Origin: Prorocentrum cordatum
Taxonomy: Eukaryota; Sar; Dinophyceae; Prorocentrales; Prorocentraceae
Assembly: GCA_963575745.1 (NCBI GenBank)
Contig: CAUYUJ010016059.1
Location: forward strand, 2,915,790 to 2,970,495
Length of the DNA: 54,706 nucleotides
Reading direction: 5' to 3'
The position numbers were made by a program, and so were the translations under genes. Shown here piece after piece: positions 31,948-43,125 of the stretch (position 1 is its first letter; each line of letters begins with the position of its first letter). The notes beneath the pieces are model-generated. The model was given only the letters and a program-made list of their open reading frames with translations, ran no database searches and had not been told where the DNA came from.

Positions 31948-32513
31948 TGGCCGCCTCCATCCGCGCAAGGCGCGAAATCGACAGGCGCATGGGCAGCATG
32001 CGGGACCCGGACTGGCCCGACGACCGCTCTGACCGAGCCTGGCTCGATTTGGATGGCAGGTTGCACCACTTGCTATGGCCCGCCTCGTTCAAGCGCATGC
32101 ACAGCCGAGGCGGCCTAGAGAGCTGGGGCGCCGTCGGCAGGCGTCTCCAGATCGACGCTGGCTCCTAGTTCGGTGAAGGTTGGAAGCGCGCGTGCGACAA
32201 GCGCGACGTCGAGGGCGTTGGCAAAGGGCACCGCGACCTGCTTGCCGGCGAGGACTTTTGCCCAAAGTTCATGGCCGACCTGTGGCACTGGAACTTCGAC
32301 GTCAAATCATATTGCTGGTGGGAAGGTACCCGCGTGGACTGTGATCAGGTTTGGCGCGGCCAGCAGGCCAAGAACACTCGCAGGCTGGAGGCGCGCGAGC
32401 GCGAGGCCGCCGAGCAAGGCAAAGGGCGCGACAAAGGCGGCAAGCCTGGCAAGCGCCGCTTTGACACGGCCTGGGACGACGCACCCCGTCGCCCGCCCTC
32501 GGCGCTAAATGCT
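31948..32513 (+). pseudogene. Hypothetical Trp-rich coding segment with in-frame stop
   Basis: From ATG 31948 the frame reads MAASIRARREIDRRMGSMRD then LDLDGRLHHLLWPASF, stops at TAG 32166-32168, and continues in the same frame with FGEGWKRACDKRDVEGVGKG, MADLWHWNFDVKSYCWWEGT, DQVWRGQQAKN, a charged stretch and FDTAWDD. The mixed, Trp/Asp/Lys-rich composition stands out from neighbouring Arg/Pro-rich frames. Either a pseudogene with one nonsense change or two exons with a short unrecognised intron. No family recognised; retroelement origin possible. Confidence 0.35.
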
Positions 32514-32619
32514 TGCTGCGGCCGCCACCGCCCGGCTGCGCCTGGCACCTCTACGGGCCGCGTTGCCCGCGGGCACCGCGCCGCTCCACGCATGCCCCCC
32601 CCCCCCCCCCCATCTCCTC

Positions 32620-33050
32620 TCCTCCTTGCAACGTACCTGCCGCGTGGGAGGCGCGTCGCGCGCTGGCTGCCCCCTGCGCCACTTCGGTGCCTTCCTGCTC
32701 ACACGGCTTCTGCACCTCCTGGTGCTCCCCACCGCCGCCCCCTCGCGACGTGCCTCCCGTGTGGGACGCGCGTCGCTCACTCCCTGCACCCCTGCGCCAT
32801 TTCGGCGCTTTTCTGCTGCGCCGCGTTGTTCCGCCCTCTGGGCCGCCAAGCGTCTCTGCCCGGCTTCTGCACCTCCCAGTGCTTCCCGCTGCCGCTCCTC
32901 GCGCCGTGCCTACCGTGCGGGGCGCGCGTCGGTCGCTCGCCGCCCCTTGCACCACCTTGGCGCTTCTCTGGCGCGCCGCGCTGGACCGCCCTGCGGGGCG
33001 CCCTGCGTTGCTACCCGGCTTCCGCACCCGTCGGTGCCCCCCTTCCTCCG
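32620..33050 (+). repeat. Degenerate ~115-165 bp tandem repeat
   Basis: Three units, each with CGTGCCTNCCGTGNGGGNCGC, GCGCCACTTCGGCGCTT-like, CGGCTTCTGCACCTCC and GGTGCTCCCC. Responsible for the long pseudo-frames at 32271-33864. Confidence 0.7.
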
Positions 33051-33760
33051 CGGCGGCCCTTCGCAGTCTCTTCCCGTTGCGGCGCTGTTCTGCCCCGCTC
33101 CTGCGGGCGCCCGCGGCGCTATGCCCGCGGCCACCTGCACCTCCTTTCTCTGCCCAGTCGCCCCCTTGCTGCCCCGGGCCCCAGGCTGCCGCTGTCCTCT
33201 CAGCAGCTGGGCGGTCCGGCCGCGCTGCCGTTGCCAATTCCGGCTTCCCCACGCTTCCCCCTCCCCGCGTAGCTGTTCCGTCCCGCATCCCGCGGGCGCC
33301 TGGGACGCTTCGCCCGCTGCCTCCCGCCCTTCCTCCCCCGCCCCCCGGCCACCTGGCCTCGGGCAGTGTCCCTACGATTGCAAGCCATCCGCTGCTCCCG
33401 CCCCCGCACGGCTCAGTGCTGTGCCTGGTCCTCGGGGCGCCGCGGTACGACGTTCGCGGAGTTCCACTGTGTTTCCCCAGCTCCAGGCGTTGGCCGCCAC
33501 TCCCCGCCGCCCTTGCCACTGTGGTCCGCTGCGGCCGCCCACCGCGCTCTGGCCCTGCGCGCCATGCTGCTGCTGCCCGCCCGGCTGCTCATCGTCGAAC
33601 TCTTCGGCGTTTGCGCGTCCTTCCTTCCTCTCGGCCGTCCCCCTTCCCTCTTGGTTCGCTGGCCAATTAGCCACTTATTCGCGCTGGAGCAGATTTCGCC
33701 TCCTTGCCGCTGACGAACAAATATGGTTGTTGACGTGTTGTTGGTATTATTGCTGTGTGT
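33051..33760. other. C-rich unassigned DNA
   Basis: Pro/Arg/Ala-rich frames open on both strands. No gene recognised. Confidence 0.4.
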
Positions 33761-33766
33761 GTGCTG

Positions 33767-33798
<32 letters not shown>

Positions 33799-33846
33799 GG
33801 TGTTGTTGCTGTTGTTGTTGTTGTTGGTGGTGTTGTTGTTGTTGTT

Positions 33847-34691
33847 GAACATTATTTATTCTAAAGAATAATTATTGTTGGGCCCCCTGGTGCGCGCCCC
33901 CCCTGCGCCGCCTAGGCCGCAGCTACATTTTCATCATTTTCGTGAGGAAGCCTCAGAAAAGAGGGTGTGTACAGGATCCGGTTGTTTTGTTGTAATCCGC
34001 TTTCCCTTGCAAAAAACAATAGAAAATGACATTTCTTGTTCTAATATAATCAAATTTCAAGAATCCCTTGCAAAAAATAAGGTAAAGTGGACATTCGCGC
34101 GCGCAAGACGAAATCCTTCCAAAACCTTAGTGTTCGCAGCGATTTTAACATAAAAACATCAAAAAACCAATGGTTTTTCAACAAAAAAATGTCAAAATCT
34201 CATCCCGCGCGCTCTTGCGGATTCGTAGGAAACCCAACACTTTTTAAACATTTCTGTCAAACGGGCTTTTGCGAGCAACTTTTTCGAACTTCTGCGACAA
34301 CGGTTGCGCACCTGCCAGGGCCATCATCCCTGTCAAATAATACCATGCGGGACACATTCGTTTTTTCTTCGCGCGCGCACGCCGAAATCTCCAAAAACCA
34401 TTGGGCTTCTTAAGAATTTTAGCACCGCGCATCACATTCGTTTTTTCTTCGCGCGCGCACGCCGTCGTCGTCGGCCGCGGGGCCCTGAATAGTAGCCACG
34501 GTCGTCCGCATGCCGCGAAGTGAATGAAGTGTCCGAACGTCATAGGGCGGGAAGCTGGGTGTGGGTGGTGGCGAAGAGTCGTTTGGAAATTTGGTAGAGC
34601 TTGAACCGGCCCCCCCACAAAGTGGGGGTATTGCCCGCCTCCTATGAAAACCCTGGCACTGGTGAGAACGGAGTGTCCCCACGTGCTAGTA

Positions 34692-34724
<33 letters not shown>

Positions 34725-34730
34725 GATGTT
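33847..34730 (+). repeat. Satellite monomer 1 (type A)
   Basis: 884 bp. Carries a partial duplication of ACATTCGTTTTTTCTTCGCG (34352 and 34434). An open frame of 108 codons (34087-34413) starts MDIRARKTKSFQ. Confidence 0.85.
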
Positions 34731-35513
34731 GAACATTATTACTTCTAAAGAATAATTATTGTTGGGACCCCTGGTGCACGACCCCCCCGCCGCGCCTAGG
34801 CCGCAGCCTCATTTTCATCATTTTCGTGAGGAAGTCTCAGGCAAAACGGGGGAGTCCGGATCCGGTTGTGTTGTTACGATCGGTTTTCCCTTGCAAAAAA
34901 TAAGCTAAAGTTGACATTTCTTGTTCTAACATAACCAAACTTCAAGAATCCCTTGCAAAAAATAAGGTAAAGTGGACATTCGCGCGCGCAAGACGAAATC
35001 CTTCCAAAACCTTAGTTGTTCGTAGCGATTTTAACATAAAAACATCAAAAAACCAATGGTTTTTTCAAACAAAAAAATGTCAAAATTTCATCCCGCGCGC
35101 TCTTGCGGATTCGTAGGAAACCCAACACTTTTTAATCATTTCTGTCAAACGGGCTTTTGCGAGCAACTTTTTCGAACTTCTGCAACAACGGTTGCGCACC
35201 TGCCAGGGCCATCATCCCTGTCAAATAATACCATGCGGGACACATTCGTTTTTTCTTCGCGCGCGCACGCCGTCGTCGTCGGCCGCGGGGCCCTGAATAG
35301 TAGCCACGGTCGTCCGCATGCCACGAAGTGAAGTGTCCGAACGTCATAGGGCGGGAAGCTGGGTGTGGGTGGTGGCGAAGAGTCGTTTGGAAATTTGGTA
35401 GAGCTTGAACCGGCCCCCCCACAAAGTGGGGGTATTGCCCGCCTCCTATGAAAACCCTGGCACTGGTGAGAACGGAGTGTCCCCACGTGCTAGTAATTGT
35501 TGTTGTTGTTGTT
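34731..35513 (+). repeat. Satellite monomer 2 (type B)
   Basis: 783 bp. A one-base insertion (CTTAGTTGTTCG) breaks the frame seen in monomer 1. Confidence 0.85.
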
Positions 35514-36547
35514 GAACATTATTATTCTAAAGAATAATTATTGTTGGGCCCCCTGGTGCGCGCCCCCCCTGCCGCGCCTAGGCCGCAGCTACATTTTCAT
35601 CATTTTCGTGAGGAAGCCTCAGGTAAAACGATGTGATCCAGATCCGGTTGTTTTGTTGTAATCCGTTTTCCCTTGCAAAAAACACTATAAAATGACATTT
35701 CTTGTTCTAATATAATCAAATTTCAAGAATCCCTTGCAAAAAATAAGGTAAAGTGGACATTCGCGCGCGCAAGACGAAATCCTTCCAAAAGCTTAGTGTT
35801 CGGAGCGATTTTAACATAAAAACATCAAAAAACCAATGGTTTTTCAACAAAAAAATGTCAAAATCTCATCCCGCGCGCTCTTGCGGATTCGTAGGAAACC
35901 CAACACTTTTTAAACATTTCTGTCAAACGGGCTTTTGCGAGCAACTTTTTCGAACTTCTGCGACAACGGTTGCGCACCTGCCAGGGCCATCATCCCTGTC
36001 AAATAATACCATGCGGGACACATTCGTTTTTTCTTCGCGCGCGCACGCCGAAATCTCCAAAAACCATTGGGTTTCTTAAGAATTTTAGCACCGCGCATCA
36101 TAAAATCACACGAATCGCACCGTAGGTCCTCGAAAAACACCTGCACGACTTTTCAAAATTTCCACCCGCGCGCGCTGTCCGAATCCTAAAAAAACCAATG
36201 GTTTTCCAACATTTATGTTACATGAGCTCGCGCGAGCTACTTTCGCACGCTCTTGCAACGGGGTTCGCGCGCCTGCCAGGGGCCACAATCCCTTGCAAAA
36301 AATATCATGCGGGACACATGCGCGCGTCGCCACGTACCCATGCGCCAGTGTAGTAGCCAAGGTCGTCCGCAGGCCACGAAGTGAAGTGTCCGAACGTCAT
36401 AGGGCGGGAAGCTGGGTGTGGGTGGTGGCGAAGAGTCGTTTGGAAATTTGGTAGAGCTTGAACCGGCCCCCCCACAAAGTGGGGGTATTGCCCGCCTCCT
36501 ATGAAAACCCTGGCACTGGTGAGAACGGAGTGTCCCCAGTCTTAGTG

Positions 36548-36603
<56 letters not shown>
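35514..36603 (+). repeat. Satellite monomer 3 (type A, long)
   Basis: 1090 bp. Contains an extra diverged subunit (36100-36340) repeating the CGCGCGCTNTNCGNATNCNNA...CCAATGG...GCCAGGG...CATGCGGGACACAT order. The 108-codon frame (35753-36079) is nearly identical to monomer 1. Confidence 0.85.
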
Positions 36604-36604
<1 letters not shown>

Positions 36605-37365
36605 GAACATTATTACTTCTAAAGAATAATTATTGTTGGGGCCCCTGGTGCACGACCCCCCCGCCGCGCCTAGGCCGCAGCCTCATTTTCATCATTTTCG
36701 TGAGGAAGTCTCAGGCAAAACGGGGGAGTCCGGATCCGGTTGTGTTGTTACGATCGGTTTTCCCTTGCAAAAAATAAGCTAAAGTGGACATTTCTTGTTC
36801 TAACATAACCAAACTTCAAGAATCCCTTGCAAAAAATAAGGTAAAGTGGACATTCGCGCGCGCAAGACGAAATCCTTCCAAAACCTTAGTTTTCGTAGCG
36901 ATTTTAACATAAAAACATCAAAAAACCAATGGTTTTTCAAAAAAAAATGTCAAAATTTCATCCCGCGCGCTCTTGCGGATTCGTAGGAAACCCAACACTT
37001 TTTAAACATTTCTGTCAAACGGGCTTTTGCGAGCAACTTTTTCGAACTTCTGCAACAACGGTTGCGCACCTGCCAGGGCCATCATCCCTGTCAAATAATA
37101 CCATGCGGGACACATTCGTTTTTTCTTCGCGCGCGCACGCCGTCGTCGTCGGCCGCGGGGCCCTGAATAGTAGCCACGGTCGTCCGCATGCCACGAAGTG
37201 AAGTGTCCGAACGTCATAGGGCGGGAAGCTGGGTGTGGGTGGTGGCGAAGAGTCGTTTGGAAATTTGGTAGAGCTTGAACCGGCCCCCCCACAAAGTGGG
37301 GGTATTGCCCGCCTCCTACGAAAACCCTGGCACTGGTGAGAACGGTGTGTCCCCACGTGCTAGTA

Positions 37366-37368
<3 letters not shown>
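36604..37368 (+). repeat. Satellite monomer 4 (type B)
   Basis: About 765 bp, closest to monomer 2, followed by a (TTG)n/GTT-rich tract to about 37500. Confidence 0.85.
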
Positions 37369-37397
<29 letters not shown>

Positions 37398-37560
37398 GCT
37401 GTTGTTGTTGTTGGTGTTGATATTGTTGTTGTTGGTGTGGTTGTTGTCGGTGTTGTCGTGGTTATGTGTTGCGTGTTGTGTGTTGTTTCTTGTTTGTTGC
37501 TTGTCGTCGCTGTCCCACCCGCGACCCCGCCAGCCATCCGCCGGGACCCCCGCGCGGAAT

Positions 37561-38718
37561 GTAATCATGCGACCACGTATCCGCAGGATCGCGCCCCACA
37601 GTGCAGACCGCGAGGGCGCGGAGATGGATATGTTCGCCGCTCGCGATCAGCTTCCCGTCGCTGCTGCCCCGTCCAGAACGGTCCCTCCGACCACGCCTGA
37701 GACAGGAGAAGGTCGATCCCCTCGGGCTCACACGAAATTAATTACGCAACTGCGCCCACTCACCCTCATTTCCCCCCCTCCCACCCAGTGGACCCGCAGC
37801 GCTCGGTTCGCGCCAGGCCCCGCCCCCTCCTGCCATCGCGGCACTCGCCTTCTTCCTCCTCGTACCCGCCTCGCCGCCTCGCGCCGTTCTGCGCGCCGTC
37901 GCCCTCCCTTGCTCCTCCTCTGCCGCCCTCCCGGCTCGCCCTCCCCGGTTTCCGAGGCCTGTCGCTGATCCATCCGCGACGCATCGCCGATTCCAGCTCG
38001 ATGTCCCCGCCCACACACGCCACCCCAGCTCTACGGCCGTCCTCCCGCCGGCCCCCCTCGCTGTCCTGCTCCCGCGCTCACAGAGCCAGATTCCACACGT
38101 CATGGCGATATATTCAAGTGCTGCCCAAGGCAGCCCAGCCAGATAGACTCTAACCATGGGCTCGTGAGCGCTCTTGCCTTGTCCTGTCCTGCTCCCGCCA
38201 CCCGCCACCCCCGTCTCCGCCGAGCGAGCGCAGGCGCAGGGCCCCAGGGCGAAGAGAGGGCCCGCCCCTTTGGCGGCGCGCCGCCCCGCCCTCTCCCGCA
38301 CCCCCTCCGCCTGTTCCGCCTCCCCGCTGCCCTCGCCCTGGTCCTCTCCGCCCCCGACCCGCCCCGGAGCTGCCCCCCTCCTTCCCCTCGTCCCGTCGCC
38401 CAGCGTTCCGCAGGAGGAAGAGAAGAGAGGCCGAGGCGGAGGAGGGGGAGAGGAGTGCAAGAGTCAAGGGAGGTTGAGGAAGAGGAGGGGGGGGGGGAGC
38501 AGTTGGCTGTTGCCGCGGAACTCCAGCCATCCGCATTGGCACCGTGTGGCCGTGGACGCCCCTTCTGGTGCCCAGGACTCTGGTGCCTCGCACACACGGG
38601 ACGGAAAGGAGAGCGGACCGCACTGCCTTGCCGCCGCCCCCAACGTCCGGCATCCACGCCGCTCACCAGAGGAGAAAGCACAACCACAACCACCTAATTA
38701 CCTATGGGGGCTGGACTC
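37561..38718. other. GC-rich unassigned DNA
   Basis: Overlapping frames on both strands with Pro/Arg/Ala bias. GAGG-rich at 38410-38500. Confidence 0.4.
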
Positions 38719-38816
38719 TCCCCCCCCCCCCAAAGCTGGTGGCAAGCCGCTCGGGGCGCGCCCCCACAGAGTGCCCGGAACCGCGTGCCACCAGCTCGGA
38801 GGGGGGGGGGGGGGGG
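38719..38816. repeat. Poly-C/poly-G stem-loop
   Basis: A C-run plus AAAGCTGGTGGCAAGC pairs with GCGTGCCACCAGCTCGGAG plus a G-run of about 16. A larger relative of the 15364-15398 hairpin type. Confidence 0.8.
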
Positions 38817-39269
38817 CCCTCTGGGAGCGGAGCTCCACGGGGCTCCGGTGGCGGCGGCGGCGGCTTCTCCTGCTCCCACGAGAACCGCAGGGTGCCCGGA
38901 GTTCCTGCCCGGCGGCTACCTCGGCGGGCTCCCCGGAGCGCGGGCCGCCGCCGCGGACGGGGCCCGCGCTCCGCGCGCGTGCGCACGCTCCTCTCGGGCC
39001 CACCGCTGCTCCCGAAGTTCGGCATCGCCAGGGCCTGTGCACGTTTTTGGCTCGGCGAGGGCCATCGGGGAACACCCTGCACCATCGAGCAAAACAGGTG
39101 ACACGCACGACGCCGAGAGATCAACGGGGAACAGACGTCCGAGCGATGGCAGGCAGGGGAGGGGAGGGGAGGGGGATACGGAGACGAGATCTATGCATAT
39201 CCACCGCCGCTGGCCAGGCCCGTTCTCGGCCCAAGAGCGGTGCATACGCCTTCCTGGCTTGGCCTGGTA
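38817..39269. other. Unassigned GC-rich DNA
   Basis: A frame ending LPKFGIARACARFWLGEGHR near 39085 has plausible composition but no recognised relative. Confidence 0.3.
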
Positions 39270-39345
39270 GGCATACATATATATATATATATATAAAAAT
39301 GAATGAATAAATAAATAAATAAATATGTGTGTGTGTGCATACACA
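39270..39345. repeat. (TA)n, (AAAT)n and (GT)n microsatellites
   Basis: Three adjacent simple repeats in a row. Confidence 0.95.
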
Positions 39346-39789
39346 CCGCTCCTGGGTCCTGAATGGCCTGGCGGGCGGCGGTGGATGCGTATAGATCTCG
39401 CCGACCTATGAGTGGAGAGGGAGGGAGGGGAAGAAGGAGAGGGCGAGGGAGGAGAAGGAAAAGGAGGACGAGGGAGGGAAGGGACCGTGAGGGTGGGAGC
39501 GGACATTTCGCCGCCATTAGTGCACCCAGCGACTTGTGTCCACGGGGTGGCCTCAATTGCGCTGTGCTTGGCGGCTGCTGAGCTCATTGCAGCGACGGGC
39601 GAACGCAAGACTCCGACATGTGCTCGTGCCAAGCTTGGCCCTACTGCGCGTTCCCATGGCCAGGGTGCACACGAGCGCCGCAGACGAGAAACCGAGACAC
39701 CGAGAAATCGAGAGACTGGAGGCGGAGGAGAAGGAAGGGAGGATGAGAAAGAAGGGCGAATATTATGACAAACGATGGATGTACAGGAA

Positions 39790-39965
39790 CAGGAGGTGGA
39801 AGAGGAGGAGGAGGAGGAGGAGGAGGAGGAGAATGGAGGGGGGATGTAAGGACAAAAGGGGGGGAGGAGGAGGAGGAGGAGGAGGAGGAGGAGGAGGAGG
39901 AGGAGGAGAAGGAGTAGGAGGAGGAGGAGGAGGAGGAGTAGGAGGAGGAGGAAAAGGAAGAGCAG
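39790..39965 (+). repeat. (GGA)n tract
   Basis: GGAGGA repeat with GTAGGA and GAAGGA variants. Confidence 0.9.
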
Positions 39966-39984
39966 GAGGAGAACGATGAGGAGG

Positions 39985-40012
39985 AGGATAATGATGATGA
40001 TGCTGACGATGC

Positions 40013-40062
<50 letters not shown>

Positions 40063-40384
40063 GTGGTGGTGATGATGATGCTGATGCTGATGCTGATGCT
40101 GATGCTGATGATGCTGACGATAATGATGATGATTATGATGGTCATGATGGTGATGATGGTGATGATGATTGCGGTGGTGGTGATGACGAGGATGAAGATG
40201 ATGACGATGTTGATGATGATGAGTACCACGATGCTGACGATGATGATGATGGTGATGGTGGTGATGATGATGGTGATGATGATGCTGTTTAAGCTGTTGA
40301 TGATGATGCTGATGATGATAATGCTGATGATGATGCTGCTGATGCTGCTGATGATGCTGATGATGCTGCTGATGGTGGTGGTGG

Positions 40385-40429
<45 letters not shown>

Positions 40430-40450
40430 CGACGAGGAGGAGGAGGAGGA
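39985..40450 (+). repeat. (GAT)n tract with GCT/GGT variants
   Basis: GATGATGCT and GATGGT units, flanked by GGA tracts. Open in all frames: poly-Met, poly-Asp on plus, poly-His/Ile/Ser on minus. Confidence 0.9.
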
Positions 40451-40455
40451 AAAGG

Positions 40456-41099
40456 ACGAGGCCAAAATGAAATGGGGGAGGAAAGCGGGACGATGAGGGG
40501 GGGAGGAGGGTGGTGAGGGCGCCCCAATGAGATCGTTCATAGTCGATGCCTGCTGTGGCAGTTTTGCACCTTGTGGTCGCAGCAGGATGTCCCTGTCGAG
40601 GGCCCTGCTGCCACCAGCTTGCTTGGGGCGCCGCCCCCCTTGGCCCCCCAACGCGGGAGGAGGGAGGAGCAGGATGAGACAGATGCGGATGAGGGGGAGG
40701 GATGGAGGGAAGGAAGGAGGTGGGTCCGGATGAGGATGAGGAGGAGGAGGGCTTTAGAATTAGTGTGTGGCTCTTTGGCTGTTGGGTGGGCTCGATTTCG
40801 AAACAACGGCCCGCTATCCGAGGCAGGCGTGACGCTAAACATACGTGCTAAATAGTGATGGCAAGCGACGGACTCAGAATTTGTTCGAGAAGATGGATTG
40901 TGCAACAGAGACTTGTCCAACGTTCCATGTTACGCTCGAGTGCCTGAAGGGGATGGAGACGTCGTCCTGGCTCAGAAAATCAACTGGCCCGCGGGCGGAC
41001 ATGCACCTGTGGATGAAGGGGGCAGACTTGCAGATGCTGAGGCAGCAATTGTTGTGAGTTCAGATGGGACTCAACACCATTAATAACCACACCTCCTCA
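40456..41099. other. Unassigned DNA upstream of the RNase H relic
   Basis: A frame at 40898-41083 reads GDGDVVLAQKINWPAGGHAP. It may be part of the same retroelement but is not recognised. Confidence 0.3.
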
Positions 41100-41975
41100 G
41101 CACATTGCTAGAAGCTCTATTTTCGACTCAAGGGAAAAGTGTTTGCAACCTGTGGTTGTTAGGGATCTTGGTGAGTTCGCGTAGGGTGGGGCCCAGGAAA
41201 TCAAGGACCTTGGACTGTGGACCCTGGGACCTAAAGGAATGGCCAGTAAGAGGTTATTCCCCTAAGGATTATAAGTGTCTCTTGTTGCAAGCTTTCTTCG
41301 TCAACTACCCTACGGGTATGACTCTACAGCAGTGGGGATTTGACAAAGGTGGATTGTGTCCACCCTGCAGGCAGCCAGATTCACAGCATCCCTTCCTCTC
41401 TTTGGATGGCGAATCCCTGTGTCACAAGCAGGCGCTTGGAGGAGTCCTTGGTCCACCACTTGCATGGCCATCTTGGCCGTTGTGTTCGGTTGTTCCGGCA
41501 GACGCTGCAAGAACGGAAGCTGTTTTGGTTGGGCGATTCTTGGGGTGCCGAGCTTTGGACGGGCTGAGGTCCAGGTTTCGGTACACGGCGAAATCGTCCA
41601 TGGGATCCCGGGACCGGTACCTGATAGAGTGCCGCAGACGGCGGCCACGGCCGAACACCATGTTGCGTGTATGTTCGAGCGCCATTTGGAACCCGCTGCC
41701 GCCGACACTCCAACACCCACTTTAATGGCTGTTGCCCTCGAGACCGTGCTGCACGTTGATTGCCAAGCTGTGGTCTGGGAAGCTCTGAGTTTCAGACGTG
41801 CCAAGCGTCAGTCAGCACCGCATAGCGGTACTGGAGAACCGTTGGTAAGCCTACAATTGGTGCGGTGAAAGTCAAGGCGCGCAGGGATGAGGATCCATCC
41901 ATGTCGGCCCAGGAGCTTTGCCGCGTCTGGGACAGTAGGTGGGCTGACCACTGTGCGAAGATAGAATTCGGGTAA
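41100..41975 (+). pseudogene. Retroelement C-terminus with RNase H domain, frameshifted
   Basis: RNase H removes the RNA strand of the RNA-DNA hybrid during element copying. The relic starts in one frame with FFVNYPTGMTLQQWGFDKGG and a CPPC that could be a decayed zinc knuckle (about 41290-41400). It moves to a second frame with NGSCF where the family has DGS, then GPVPDRVPQTAATAEHHVAC (the E of AEH matches the catalytic Glu) and VDCQAVV (third acidic residue). After a TGA at 41866-41868 a third frame gives VKARRDEDPSMSAQELC and WADHCAK, matching the last catalytic Asp region. Two frame changes and the D-to-N change indicate a dead copy. Assignment is from motif order only. Confidence 0.65.
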
Positions 41976-42600
41976 ATGGCCTTAGCTCATGTGTTGAAGA
42001 TCGAATGCTGCACAAACAGATGTCGTTGAACATGCTCCAGGTCCTTGTTAACTGGCTGCTCCTGCTGACCCTCTATTGGGGCCTTGTCTAGGACTGGAGA
42101 GGCTGGGGTCATTCCGTGCCCTCAGTGGCCTGAAGATCATGTCTGGGATAGTTGCCAATATAGGTGCGGACAGTGCCGCAGACCAGGAGCTAGATATTTG
42201 ACAAAATTCACAACGCTTCGAGTTCTCCCCGACCGTCGCCCCTCTGATTGATAAAGCCAGCCAGGAAGGGTACCAACATTGCCTGTGGGTGGCCCTGCTG
42301 GAGCCGTCGAGATTGCCAATGGTGTCGCGCGCGGTGAATATCTGAGGATTGCGCCGCCCCACCCCCTCTTCACTGGAGGACACGGGACTGCAGGTCTCCG
42401 AACCCTGGCGTCTCCGTGAATTCCCAGGCTCCCAGTTGCCCCCAAGGCAGGTTAATTGTGCTGGTTGAGGACGAGGCCTCTTCTCTTATCTTCTGTCTTG
42501 TAGCGACATGCTGTCGCGCAGGACTCTGAAATGTCGAATGGTCGAATGAGGGGGAGGATAGTCACTAGATGGCAGAGTCAATGGGGATGGGGGAAGGACG
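41976..42600. other. Unassigned complex DNA
   Basis: Minus-strand frames of about 100 codons (42048-42445), none recognised. Confidence 0.4.
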
Positions 42601-43125
42601 ATGGGGAAGAGGAAGAGTCTGAGAAGGAAGTGAGGAAGGATGGGAGGAGCAGGAGGAGGAGGAGGAGGAGGAGGAAGAGGAGGAGGAGGAGGAGGAGGGG
42701 GAGGAGGAGGACGGGGAGGACGAGGGGAGTTGGAAGAGGAGGAGGAGAAGGAGAGAGGAGGTGGAGGAGGATAGGACGCGAGGGAGGATCTCCCTCCGCC
42801 TCCCCACCCCTCCCTCCCCCCTCCGGCCCCCTCCCCCTATGGATGAGTGGCGGGGGGGGGGGAGGGCAGGGCTGGGCATCGGGGAAGGAGGAGGAGGAGG
42901 AAACGGAGGAGGAGGACGAGGAGGAGGAAGAGGACGAGGAGGACGAGGGGGACGAGGAGGACGAGGAGAACGAGGAGGACGAGGAGAACGAGGAGGACGA
43001 GGAGGAGGAGAAGGAGGAGGAGGAGGAGGAGGAGGAGGAGGAGGAAGAGGAGGAGGAGGAGGAGGAGAAGGAGGAGGAGGCGGAGGAGGAGGAGGTGGGG
43101 GAGGAGGAGGAGTCGAGGGGGTCCC
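42600..43125 (+). repeat. Two (GGA)n tracts
   Basis: 42640-42780 and 42880-43120, separated by C/T-rich DNA at 42785-42840 that can pair with them. Confidence 0.9.

Larger units (their letters stand above)
33765..37560 (+). repeat. Four-monomer satellite with A-B-A-B higher-order structure
   Basis: Each monomer follows a (TTG)n tract and begins GAACATTATT, then TCTAAAGAATAATTATTGTT. Starts are at 33847, 34731, 35514 and 36604. Monomers 1 and 3 share variants (TTGTTGTAATCC, TAATATAATCAAATTTCAAG). Monomers 2 and 4 share others (GTTACGATCGG, TAACATAACCAAACTTCAAG, GGGGGAGTCCGG). AT-rich against GC-rich flanks. Internal motifs include CCCTTGCAAAAAATAAG, the near-palindrome AAAAACCAATGGTTTTT and CCCGCGCGCTCTTGCGG. 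Function unknown. Confidence 0.9.

Noticed and set aside
32509-33864. 451- and 385-codon plus frames and a 322-codon minus frame
   Set aside because: They are produced by a degenerate GC-rich tandem repeat and run into a TTG microsatellite.
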